A stretch of 7,720 nt of DNA from Rhizobiaceae bacterium (GTDB taxonomy: Bacteria; Pseudomonadota; Alphaproteobacteria; Rhizobiales; Rhizobiaceae), in assembly GCA_014380965.1 (NCBI GenBank), contig JACMIV010000278.1, positions 1 to 7,720 on the forward strand, given 5' to 3'. The notes under the pieces were generated by a model, which searched no databases, had not been told where the DNA came from, and saw nothing but the letters and a program-made list of their open reading frames with translations. Below, one piece after another: positions 1 to 6,195 of the stretch. How positions within the stretch are numbered: the first letter of the stretch is position 1; every line of letters starts with the position of its first letter. Made by a program: the position numbers and the translations under genes.

Positions 1-669
1 GTGCGCGGCACCGGAGGCCTCGGCCGAGGAGCCCATCGCCGCCGACATCGCGCCGGCAGCCGCCGCATCGTCGAGACCGCGGACGACGAGCGTCGCCTCC
101 GTCTCCGATTTCGGCAGGACCTTGATCGTGATGTCGGTCATCACGGCAAGAGTGCCGTAGGAGCCGGTGAGGCCCTTGGAAAGATCGTAGCCCGTGACGT
201 TCTTGACGACGCGGCCGCCCGACTTGAAGATCTCCGCACGTCCGGAAACGGCGGTGACGCCGAGGACATGATCGCGCGCCGCCCCCTGCTTCAGGCGCCG
301 CGGGCCGGAAAGATTGCAGGCGACGACGCCGCCGAGCGTCCCCTGGCCGGCCGGCAGGCCGTGAAGCGGGCCGTAGTCGATCGGCTCGAATTCGAGGCGC
401 TGGTTCGCCTCATCCACCAGCCGCTCGATCTCGGCGATGGGCGTGCCGGCCTTGGCCGACAGCACCAGTTCGTCCGGCTCATAAAGAGTGACGCCCGTCA
501 TGTGCTCGAGCGAGAGCGTGTGCGCCGCCTGAACCGGGCGACCGATGCCGCGCTTGGAACCCGCGCCTTCGATGGCGAGGGGAGAGCCCTCGGAGATCCC
601 CGCGGCGACAATCTCGCGAACCTCTTCCGGCGTGCGGGGATGAAGGATCGATGTCAATTCCGGATTCAC
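1..669 (-). CDS. glcE: Glycolate/D-lactate dehydrogenase FAD-binding subunit GlcE (3' end cut by window edge)
   Basis: Second flavin-binding subunit of the membrane-associated glycolate oxidase complex (GlcDEF), which oxidises glycolate, and in some bacteria D-lactate, to the 2-oxo acid. I translated 223 N-terminal residues on the minus strand; family members are about 350-400, so the C-terminal part lies beyond position 1. An FAD-type 4 fold is visible: a G-x-G-S-K-R loop at residues 35-40 with GRP at 43-45, a Gly-rich LGGVVACNLSGPRR stretch at 112-125, RDHVLG at 132-137, and KNVTGYDLSK at 156-165 followed by GSYGTLAVMT. These match E. coli GlcE blocks in order. The chosen GTG start overlaps the upstream Uma2 stop in a GTGA junction and places the first conserved segment (LHPRTPEEV) at residue 9. 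A second in-frame GTG at 684 would add five residues. Neither start has a strong Shine-Dalgarno, so translation is probably coupled to Uma2. glcF is expected further left. Confidence 0.9.
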   Translation of the reverse strand, partial: MNPELTSILHPRTPEEVREIVAAGISEGSPLAIEGAGSKRGIGRPVQAAHTLSLEHMTGVTLYEPDELVLSAKAGTPIAEIERLVDEANQRLEFEPIDYGPLHGLPAGQGTLGGVVACNLSGPRRLKQGAARDHVLGVTAVSGRAEIFKSGGRVVKNVTGYDLSKGLTGSYGTLAVMTDITIKVLPKSETEATLVVRGLDDAAAAGAMSAAMGSSAEASGAAH

Positions 670-1277
670 GAGTTGCGCTGCCACTCTGAGAAGATGGGGG
701 TGCCGCGATAGAGATCGCCGAGACGGCAGGAAAAGCCAAACTCGGGAAGGTCAATGAGATCGTCCGGCGAGCGAAAGGATCTTTCAACCCAGTCGGCATT
801 CCGAGAATAAAAACGCATGGCGAATTCATGCTGAGAGATCATCAGAATATAACGGCAGTCGGGTAGTTCCTGATACAATGGCAACTTCCAAATCAAATCG
901 TAATGCTCCGTGGATGGCGACAACACCTCCGCGATCAGCAAGCACTCGTCGTAGAAGCGTTCGTCGCAATCGTCCATCTCCTGCCGTGGAATGATGATCG
1001 CGACATCTGCGACGGGACGAAAGTCGGCGAGGGGATAACGCACGCCCGCTTCCCTGCGCCCGTCATGGCTACTGCCGGCGCGCGCCAGCACCGCGCTCAG
1101 CAGCCGCTCGAGATTCGACGCGATCCGACCGTGGCGCATGGTAGCAGGCGGCATCTGGATTGGAATTCCTTCGATCAGCTCCCAACGCCCGTCCTCGTCC
1201 TCGCGCCGAATGAGGAAGTCGATATAGGTCGCCTCGTCGAAGCGGCGTGTGTCAGGCTCCGTTCGCGCAAGGCTCAT
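666..1277 (-). CDS. Uma2 family protein (PD-(D/E)XK nuclease superfamily, DUF820)
   Basis: A 203-residue protein of the Uma2 family, whose members are predicted restriction-like nucleases of largely unknown biological role. Visible family marks: N-terminal helix with RWELIEG at 31-37; a 'MRHGRIASNLERLL' segment at 47-60; RPVADVAII at 87-95, where D91 is the likely metal ligand; LIAEVLSPST at 114-123, where E117 is the second acidic residue; and K131 within the WKLPLY segment. The core D, E and K are therefore all present and the length is normal, so it looks intact. The start is set by a strong AGGGGGTGA Shine-Dalgarno 2 bases before ATG at 1277; a GTG two codons upstream (1283) falls inside that site. 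The gene begins right after the glcD stop, and its stop overlaps the glcE start. Sampled GC is about 44% (positions 781-900) against about 68% in glcD (1501-1560), suggesting acquisition. The family call is firm; nuclease activity and any link to glycolate metabolism are not shown. Confidence 0.88.
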   Translation of the reverse strand: MSLARTEPDTRRFDEATYIDFLIRREDEDGRWELIEGIPIQMPPATMRHGRIASNLERLLSAVLARAGSSHDGRREAGVRYPLADFRPVADVAIIIPRQEMDDCDERFYDECLLIAEVLSPSTEHYDLIWKLPLYQELPDCRYILMISQHEFAMRFYSRNADWVERSFRSPDDLIDLPEFGFSCRLGDLYRGTPIFSEWQRNS

Positions 1278-1279
1278 CG

Positions 1280-1288
1280 TCACCCCCT
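1280..1288 (-). promoter_or_regulatory. Uma2 ribosome-binding site overlapping the glcD stop codon
   Basis: On the minus strand AGGGGGTGA differs from the ideal anti-16S complement AGGAGGTGA at one base. It overlaps the last two bases of the glcD TAG stop (1287-1289) and sits two bases before the Uma2 ATG at 1277. It decides the Uma2 start and indicates that Uma2 is translated from the glcD message. Confidence 0.75.
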
Positions 1289-2780
1289 AGAATCTCGGCA
1301 GGTCGGGAAACGCCACCTGGCCCTTGTGGACATGCATGCGGCCGAGCTCCGCGCAGCGATGGAGCAGCGGGAAGACCTTTCCGGGGTTGAGGAGATGCTT
1401 GTCGTCGAAGGCGCATTTCACGCGCTGCTGGTGCTTCAGGTCGTCCTCGGTGAACATTTCCGGCATCAGGTCGCGCTTCTCGACGCCGACCCCGTGCTCG
1501 CCGGTGAGGACGCCGCCGACGGAGACGCAGAGGCGCAGGATGTCGTTGCCGAACTCTTCGGCGGCGGCGAGTTCGCCCGGCTTGTTCGCGTCGTAGAGGA
1601 TCAGCGGGTGGAGGTTTCCGTCGCCGGCATGGAAGACGTTGGCGACGCGCAGGCCGTGCTTTTCGGAGAGGGCGCGCATGCCGGTGAGCACCTTCGGCAA
1701 TTCCTTGCGCGGGATCGTGCCGTCCATGCAGAGATAGTCCGGCGAGATGCGCCCAACGGCCGGAAAGGCGGCCTTGCGCCCGGCCCAGAACGCGGCGCGC
1801 TCCTCGTCCGAGGTCGAGACCTTCGTGGTCGAGGCGCCGTTCGCATTGGCGATGGCTTCGACTTCGGCGAGGAGATGATCGACCTCCGCCTTGGGTCCGT
1901 CGAGCTCGACGATCAGCAGCGCCTCGACGTCGCGGGGATAGCCGGCTTGAACGAAGTCTTCCGCCGCGTGGATCGCCGGCCGGTCCATCATCTCCATGCC
2001 GCCGGGGATGATCCCCTTGGCGATGATCGCGGCGACGCAGGCGCCCGCCTGTTCGGACGAGGGGAAGCCGATGAGCACGGCACGCGCCGTCTCCGGCGCC
2101 TGCAGGATGCGGACGGTCACTTCCGTCACGACGCCCAGCAGCCCTTCCGAGCCCGTCATCAGGCCGAGCAGATCGTACCCGTCGGTGTCGAGATGCTTGC
2201 CGCCGAGGCGGATCACCTCGCCGTCCATTGTGACGAACTCGATGCCGAGCACGTTGTTGGCGGTGAGCCCGTACTTCAGGCAATGGACCCCGCCGGAATT
2301 TTCCGCGACGTTGCCGCCGATCGAGCAGGCGATCTGGGAGGACGGGTCGGGCGCGTAGTAGAAGCCGCGATGCTCGACGGCGCGGGTGATGCCGAGATTG
2401 GTCACGCCCGGCTGGACAACGGCGCAACGGTTGTCGAAGTCGATGTCGAGCACGCGGTTGAACTTCGACAGGACGAGGAGGACGCCGTCCTCGAGCGGCA
2501 GCGCGCCGCCGGAGAGCGAGGTGCCGGAGCCGCGCGGGACGACCGGGATGTCGTGGGCGCGGCAGTATTTCAGGACGGCCGAGACCTGACCGACCCTTTC
2601 CGGGAGTACGACGACCAGCGGGAGCTGGCGATAGGCGGTCAACCCATCCGTCTCGAAAACACGCATTTCGTCGGTCGTGTCGACGACGCCTTCGCCGGGA
2701 ACGATCGCGCGCATCGCCTCGACGATCGCGGCGCGGCGGCCGAGAACCTCGGCATTCGGCTTTGGCATCAGGACGGACAT
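1287..2780 (-). CDS. glcD: Glycolate/D-lactate dehydrogenase FAD-linked subunit GlcD
   Basis: Catalytic FAD-linked subunit of glycolate oxidase (GlcDEF), or of a closely related D-lactate dehydrogenase, oxidising a 2-hydroxy acid and passing electrons towards quinones. The 497 residues match the usual length (E. coli GlcD 499). The N-terminal FAD-type 4 domain includes the flavin loop PRGSGTSLSGGALP at 82-95, then PGVTN and the GGNVAENSGGVHCLKYG block. The C-terminal oxidase domain carries HAGDGNLHP at 384-392 and GEHGVGVEKRDLM beginning at 427, ending with LLNPGKVFP. The ATG at 2780 has AGAGGAG five bases upstream (2786-2792). It is the first gene of the leftward operon and is divergent from lutA across a 250-bp gap. 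Its 3' end abuts a Uma2 gene rather than glcE, which is unusual. Substrate choice between glycolate and D-lactate cannot be read from the sequence. Confidence 0.95.
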   Translation of the reverse strand: MSVLMPKPNAEVLGRRAAIVEAMRAIVPGEGVVDTTDEMRVFETDGLTAYRQLPLVVVLPERVGQVSAVLKYCRAHDIPVVPRGSGTSLSGGALPLEDGVLLVLSKFNRVLDIDFDNRCAVVQPGVTNLGITRAVEHRGFYYAPDPSSQIACSIGGNVAENSGGVHCLKYGLTANNVLGIEFVTMDGEVIRLGGKHLDTDGYDLLGLMTGSEGLLGVVTEVTVRILQAPETARAVLIGFPSSEQAGACVAAIIAKGIIPGGMEMMDRPAIHAAEDFVQAGYPRDVEALLIVELDGPKAEVDHLLAEVEAIANANGASTTKVSTSDEERAAFWAGRKAAFPAVGRISPDYLCMDGTIPRKELPKVLTGMRALSEKHGLRVANVFHAGDGNLHPLILYDANKPGELAAAEEFGNDILRLCVSVGGVLTGEHGVGVEKRDLMPEMFTEDDLKHQQRVKCAFDDKHLLNPGKVFPLLHRCAELGRMHVHKGQVAFPDLPRF

Positions 2781-2825
2781 GGCCGCTCCTCTTCAATGGC
2801 TTTGCACGCCGCTCGTCTTCAGCGA

Positions 2826-2854
2826 GACATAGGCCGCTGGACTTCCTCAGTCCA
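2826..2854 (-). promoter_or_regulatory. Possible sigma-70-type promoter for the glcD operon
   Basis: On the minus strand TGGACT (2849-2854) and TATGTC (2826-2831) are separated by exactly 17 bases. They match the consensus boxes at 4/6 and 3/6 positions, so the call is weak. If correct, the inverted repeat at 2838-2854 would cover the -35 box and spacer, a fitting place for a repressor. Confidence 0.25.
2838..2854. repeat. Inverted repeat TGGACT-N5-AGTCCA, candidate operator
   Basis: Perfect 6-bp arms with the spacer TCCTC, 17 bp in total, 58 bp upstream of the glcD start. There is no T-run on either side, so it is not a terminator. The size and symmetry fit a dimeric repressor or activator site, but no known consensus is matched. 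Confidence 0.4.
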
Positions 2855-2874
2855 TCGATCGAAAGGTGCGGCTC

Positions 2875-2891
2875 TTGCGCCCCAGGCGCAA
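2875..2891. repeat. Inverted repeat TTGCGCC-CCA-GGCGCAA, candidate operator
   Basis: Perfect 7-bp arms around a 3-bp centre, 17 bp in total, near the middle of the divergent gap. It can be written TTGC-N9-GCAA and contains the T-N11-A pattern associated with LysR-type regulators. No T-tract follows. It is the most symmetric element in the gap and is placed to affect both operons. Confidence 0.5.
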
Positions 2892-2934
2892 TCGCGTCGG
2901 CCCGTGCAAAAAGCGTCCACTCTCGCTATCTCTC

Positions 2935-2959
2935 TGGAAAGGTTCTAATCCGCTTTCCA
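2935..2959. repeat. Inverted repeat TGGAAAG-N11-CTTTCCA, candidate operator near the lutA promoter
   Basis: Perfect 7-bp arms separated by 11 bases, 71 bp upstream of the lutA start. The spacer contains TCTAAT (2944-2949), a 5/6 match to a -10 box, but no good -35 sits 16-18 bases upstream. A regulator bound to both arms would cover this -10-like sequence. Function is inferred. Confidence 0.45.
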
Positions 2960-3030
2960 TCAGGACGCGAGGGCAAGGCGCGCTGCGGCGATGCCTTCCA
3001 CCCATCGAAGGCGACATCGGAGAGGACGAG

Positions 3031-3834
3031 ATGGACACGATGAACGCAAACGCGGAAGCTGCCGGCCGCAGCGGACGAGCCGCGGCTGATGTCGGCCTGT
3101 TCGTCACCTGCCTCGTTGATCTCTTCCGCCCGAGCGTCGGCTTCGCCGCGCTGAAGCTCCTCGAAGAAGCCGGGTGCCGCGTCCATGTGCCGTCGAGCCA
3201 GACATGCTGCGGCCAGCCGACCTACAATTCCGGCGACAAGGCCGACACCCGGGCGATCGCCGAACAGGTGATCGGGGCTTTCGAGGGATTCGACTACGTG
3301 GTGGCGCCCTCCGGCTCCTGCGCGGCCATGCTGAAGAGGCACTATCCCGAACTCTTCACCGGGGATCCCGTCTGGGAGAAGCGGGCCGACGCCTTTTCCG
3401 AGAAGGTCTTCGAACTCGTCAGCTTCCTGACGGACGTACTCGGGGTGACGTCTGTCGATGCCAGAGGAACAGGGAGCGCCACGTATCACGATTCCTGTTC
3501 GGGCTTGCGCGAACTCGGCATCCACGACCAGCCGCGCGCGCTTCTTTCGACCGTCGAGGGGCTCGAACTGAAGGAATTGCGCGACGCCGACGTCTGCTGC
3601 GGCTTTGGCGGCACCTTCTGCGTCAAGTATCCCGACGTCTCCAACGCGATCGTGACGAAGAAGTCCAAGGCCGTCGAGGAGAGCGGCGCCGACATGCTGC
3701 TCGCCGGCGACCTCGGCTGTCTCATGAACATGGACGGCAAGCTGAAGCGCCGCGGCATCAAGATGGAGGTTCGCCACGTCGCGGAGGTGCTGGCGGGACT
3801 GACGGACACGCCGCCGATCGGGGGGCGGCTGTGA
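3031..3834 (+). CDS. lutA: LutA/YkgE-type L-lactate oxidation Fe-S subunit (two CCG domains)
   Basis: Subunit of the LutABC complex, which oxidises L-lactate to pyruvate. CCG (cysteine-rich, heterodisulfide-reductase-like) domains bind Fe-S clusters and carry electrons. In the 267 residues both domains are complete: C27, then C59-C60 (31 between), then C97 (36 between); and C156, C189-C190 (32 between), C230 (39 between), with the usual single Cys in place of the final CxxC. VGLFVTCLVDLFRP at 21-34 is a family hallmark. The ATG at 3031 has GGAGAGG five bases upstream. The first conserved residue is about 20 residues in, so there is a short polar, Ala-rich N-terminal extension; ATG at 3040 is a weaker alternative. 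It heads the rightward operon, but its normal partner lutB is about 900 bp away, with two DUF29 sequences between. Confidence 0.92.
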   Translation: MDTMNANAEAAGRSGRAAADVGLFVTCLVDLFRPSVGFAALKLLEEAGCRVHVPSSQTCCGQPTYNSGDKADTRAIAEQVIGAFEGFDYVVAPSGSCAAMLKRHYPELFTGDPVWEKRADAFSEKVFELVSFLTDVLGVTSVDARGTGSATYHDSCSGLRELGIHDQPRALLSTVEGLELKELRDADVCCGFGGTFCVKYPDVSNAIVTKKSKAVEESGADMLLAGDLGCLMNMDGKLKRRGIKMEVRHVAEVLAGLTDTPPIGGRL

Positions 3835-3923
3835 GCTCGCCGACCGGCGGGGGCTTTGCAGGCCGTGCAATGTTCGGCGCGAAGCGTTAGTCTCGCTCTC
3901 ACTTTCGATACGGAGGCAGGATC

Positions 3924-4409
3924 ATGAGCCTTGCCAAGGACAATCCTTACTACCGCATGCCTTCGGACTACGAGGACGACATCTATCTATGGGCGCACGA
4001 GCAGGCTCAGCTTCTGCGGCTCGGGCGCTTTTCCGAGGTCGATCTCCCGAATGTCATCGAGGAAATCGAAAGTCTCGGGCGCGAGGTCAGGACGCAACTC
4101 GAATTCCATTATCGCGATCTCATATCCCACCTTCTGGAATGGCAGGAAGCGCCGGAAAACCGGACGTCGGAGATCGACGGGGCTATTTTGAATTGCCGTT
4201 TCGCGATCCAAGAGGAAGAGGCCGACAGTCGATCACTGCGCTCAGATGCGAAGCGCATCGTGGCGGACGTGTATCCGGGCGCCGTCAGGCTTGCCATGAC
4301 GGCAACGGGGCTGGAGCGTCACCGTTTTCCCTTCGAGTGCCCGTTTTCGATTGAATTCCTTCGCGACTTGGACGCCATGCCCGTCATCGGACAAGGTGGC
4401 GAGACGTAA
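3924..4409 (+). CDS. DUF29 family protein
   Basis: A 161-residue protein of the DUF29 family, which is of unknown function and occurs in multiple copies in many alphaproteobacteria and cyanobacteria. Family marks: YEDDIYLWAHEQAQLLRLG at 16-34, the NVIEEIESLG segment at 43-52, HLLEW at 69-73, and a C-terminal FECPFSIEFLRDLDAMP at 137-153. It appears complete and mainly helical, with no signal peptide or membrane segment. The ATG has GGAGG seven bases upstream (3912-3916). It lies 89 bp after lutA, in a gap without a clear terminator, and on the same strand, so it is probably cotranscribed with the lut genes. Local GC (about 54% at 4081-4200) is below that of lutB (about 67% at 5341-5400), hinting at acquisition. 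No function in lactate use is known; it could be a passenger or one half of an uncharacterised system. Confidence 0.88.
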   Translation: MSLAKDNPYYRMPSDYEDDIYLWAHEQAQLLRLGRFSEVDLPNVIEEIESLGREVRTQLEFHYRDLISHLLEWQEAPENRTSEIDGAILNCRFAIQEEEADSRSLRSDAKRIVADVYPGAVRLAMTATGLERHRFPFECPFSIEFLRDLDAMPVIGQGGET

Positions 4410-4412
4410 ACG

Positions 4413-4727
4413 ATGGGCAAGCGTCAGAACCGGGCCTATCTTTCAAGCTATTGGGTCCTGCTGACCCATCTCTTGAAATGGCACTTCCAACGGGACAGGC
4501 GCTCTCGTTCCTGGGCCGTGACGATCTTGCGCGAACGCGTCAATATTCGCCGCCGCGAAAGCAAACGCGGTGGTCTTCAGACGATGTCGGCGGAACGCCT
4601 ATCGAAAATCTACGAGCGGGCCCGCCGAGAGGCGGCTCGCGAGACCGAATTACACCTGTCCGTCTTTCCCGCCGAATGCCCCTAAACGATCGATTTCCTT
4701 CGCGACCACGACGCGATGCCGGAGTAA
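4413..4727 (+). pseudogene. DUF29 family remnant: N-terminus missing, internal stop
   Basis: The reading frame from ATG 4413 aligns without gaps to the preceding DUF29 protein at a constant offset of 50: its residues 1-2 equal 51-52 there, HLLKW at 19-23 equals HLLEW at 69-73, and AECP at 87-90 equals FECP at 137-140. The first 50 residues of the domain are absent and no upstream DNA encodes them, because the previous gene's stop is only three bases away. At codon 91 a TAA (4683-4685) stands where the intact copy has Phe141 and relatives have an aromatic. The frame then continues with TIDFLRDHDAMPE, matching SIEFLRDLDAMP, to a second TAA at 4725. A 90-residue product could still be made, but no clear ribosome-binding site is seen. 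The two copies are quite diverged, so this is not a recent duplication. Confidence 0.82.
4721..4724 (+). promoter_or_regulatory. lutB ribosome-binding site inside the DUF29 remnant
   Basis: GGAG seven bases before the lutB ATG (4732). It is made of the final base of the Pro codon and the Glu codon that ended the ancestral DUF29 frame, just before its TAA. Translation initiation of lutB therefore uses the tail of the broken gene. Confidence 0.6.
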
Positions 4728-4731
4728 ACCC

Positions 4732-6195
4732 ATGCAGATCACCTCGCACGCCTTCAAGGCCCATTCCGTCACCGCGCTCGCCGACGCCGAGCTGCAGCGG
4801 GCGATGGGGAATGTCGAGAAGGGCTTCATCGGCAAGCGGCAGAAGGCCGTCGACGCCCTGCCGGAGTTCGACCAGCTCCGCGACAAGGCCGTCGCGATCA
4901 AGACCCATACGCTGAAGCATCTCGATCTCTACATCGAGGCCTATGTGAAGCGCGTCGAGGCCGCGGGCGGCACGGTGCATTTCGCGGAGGACGCGGACCA
5001 TGCAAAGGCGATCTTCCTGTCGATCGCCAAGCGCCGCAAGGCAAAGACCGTCACCAAGGGCAAGACGATGATCTCCGAGGAGATCGGGCTCAACGCCTTC
5101 CTAGAAGAGAACGGCATCGTGCCGGTCGAGACCGATCTCGGGGAATACATCATTCAGCTCCGCGGCGAGCATCCGAGCCACATCATCGCGCCGGCCGTCC
5201 ACCTGACCCGCGATCAGGTCGAGGCGGATTTCCGGCGCGTCCACACCCATCTCGACCCCGACCGCAATTTGACCGAGCCGGTAACACTCCTCTCCGAGGC
5301 GCGGACGATCCTGCGCCAGAAGTACGGCGAAGCGGACATCGGCGTCACCGGGGCGAACTTCCTCATCGCGGAGACCGGGACCTCGGTGATCGTCACCAAC
5401 GAGGGCAACGGCGACCTCACGCAGCTCCTCGGCAAGTGCCACGTGGTCCTCGCCTCTATCGAGAAGATGGTCCCGACGCTGGAGGACACGGCGCAGATCC
5501 TGCGGATCCTGGCGCGCTCGGCGACCGGCCAGGAATGCAGCGTCTACACGACCTTCTCGACGGGCCCGAAACGCCCGGGCGATCTCGACGGGCCAGAGGA
5601 GTATCACGTCATCCTTCTCGACAACGGGCGCACGGCGATGCTCGGCACGGAGTTCGAGGAGATGCTGCGCTGCATCCGCTGCGGCGCCTGCATGAACCAT
5701 TGCCCGGTCTATCACGCCGTCGGCGGACACGCCTACGGCTCGGTCTATCCCGGCCCGATGGGCGCCGTGCTGACGCCGAGCCTCTCGGGCATCCACGCGG
5801 CGGGGCACCTGCCGAACGCATCTACCTTCTGCGGTCGCTGCGAGAGCGTCTGCCCGATGAGGATCCCGCTGCCGAAGATGATGCGGCATTGGCGCGAGAA
5901 GGAGTTCGAAAGCCATCTCCAGCCGAAGGCGGCGAGAGCCGGTCTCGGCGTCTGGGCCTACGTGGCGCGGCGGCCGACGCTCTACCGGTTTGCGGTCTCG
6001 ATCGCGATGCCGGTTCTGGCCAAGCTCGCCGGCACCAAGGGCCGCTTCGCCTCCTTGCCGCTCGCCGGCGGTTGGACCAAGTGGCGCGATCTGCCGGCGC
6101 CTGAGGGCCGGACCTTCCTCCAGCAATACGCGGCCCGCGCCCCGTCGGCTCCGCCGGCCGCGACAGCCAAGCCCTTGCCGGAGCTCGCATCGTGA
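4732..6195 (+). CDS. lutB: LutB/YkgF-type L-lactate oxidation Fe-S subunit
   Basis: Central subunit of LutABC, linking the LUD domain to ferredoxin-type clusters for L-lactate oxidation. The 487 residues fit the family (about 475-480). A LUD domain spans roughly residues 70-300 and includes GVTGANFLIAETGTS starting at 204 and the TNEGNGDL segment. Two [4Fe-4S]-type motifs follow: C314-x2-C317-x2-C320-x3-C324-P, and C367-x2-C370-x3-C374-P. A C-terminal DUF3390-like region ends in an Ala/Pro-rich tail. The start at ATG 4732 has GGAG upstream and begins close to the conserved N-terminus; the frame is open 54 codons further up, but that stretch is DUF29 remnant in another frame. The stop overlaps the lutC GTG start by four bases (GTGA). 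All cluster cysteines are present, so it looks functional. Confidence 0.95.
   Translation: MQITSHAFKAHSVTALADAELQRAMGNVEKGFIGKRQKAVDALPEFDQLRDKAVAIKTHTLKHLDLYIEAYVKRVEAAGGTVHFAEDADHAKAIFLSIAKRRKAKTVTKGKTMISEEIGLNAFLEENGIVPVETDLGEYIIQLRGEHPSHIIAPAVHLTRDQVEADFRRVHTHLDPDRNLTEPVTLLSEARTILRQKYGEADIGVTGANFLIAETGTSVIVTNEGNGDLTQLLGKCHVVLASIEKMVPTLEDTAQILRILARSATGQECSVYTTFSTGPKRPGDLDGPEEYHVILLDNGRTAMLGTEFEEMLRCIRCGACMNHCPVYHAVGGHAYGSVYPGPMGAVLTPSLSGIHAAGHLPNASTFCGRCESVCPMRIPLPKMMRHWREKEFESHLQPKAARAGLGVWAYVARRPTLYRFAVSIAMPVLAKLAGTKGRFASLPLAGGWTKWRDLPAPEGRTFLQQYAARAPSAPPAATAKPLPELAS

Larger units (their letters stand above)
2781..3030. promoter_or_regulatory. Divergent promoter/operator region between glcD and lutA
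   Basis: This 250-bp stretch separates the start codons of two divergent operons and has no credible gene. ORFs crossing it (for example a plus-strand frame open from 2866) lack family matches before residue MDT at 3031. It holds three perfect inverted repeats (2838-2854, 2875-2891 and 2935-2959) and both ribosome-binding sites: AGAGGAG for glcD (2786-2792, minus) and GGAGAGG for lutA (3019-3025, plus). It must contain the promoters for both operons. No regulator gene is present in the window, so the controlling protein is unknown; GlcC/LldR-type GntR or LysR-type proteins are reasonable guesses from how such operons are controlled elsewhere. Confidence 0.7.

Noticed and set aside
1..711. A plus-strand open frame over the left edge
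   Set aside because: The minus strand encodes GlcE with FAD-binding motifs in order; the plus frame has Arg/Asp-rich shadow composition.
903..2948. A 681-codon open frame on the plus strand antisense to glcD and Uma2
   Set aside because: It is an artefact of high-GC codon bias opposite glcD, has low-complexity Arg/Asp/Gly-rich composition, no recognisable domain and no good start. The minus-strand frames match known families.
2926..3870. A 314-codon minus-strand frame opposite lutA
   Set aside because: lutA on the plus strand has both CCG domains and a good ribosome-binding site; the opposite frame shows no family features.
3856..3870. Small inverted repeat TTGCA-N5-TGCAA between lutA and DUF29
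   Set aside because: The 5-bp arms are too short to stand out, it has no T-tract to make a terminator, and no promoter elements lie beside it.
666..4727. Mobile element or defence island carrying Uma2 and DUF29
   Set aside because: No transposase, integrase, terminal inverted repeats or target-site duplications were seen, and the genes are separated by core metabolic genes on opposite strands.
5101..6126. A 341-codon minus-strand frame opposite lutB
   Set aside because: It is an Arg/Ala-rich shadow of lutB, whose cysteine motifs are in the plus-strand frame.
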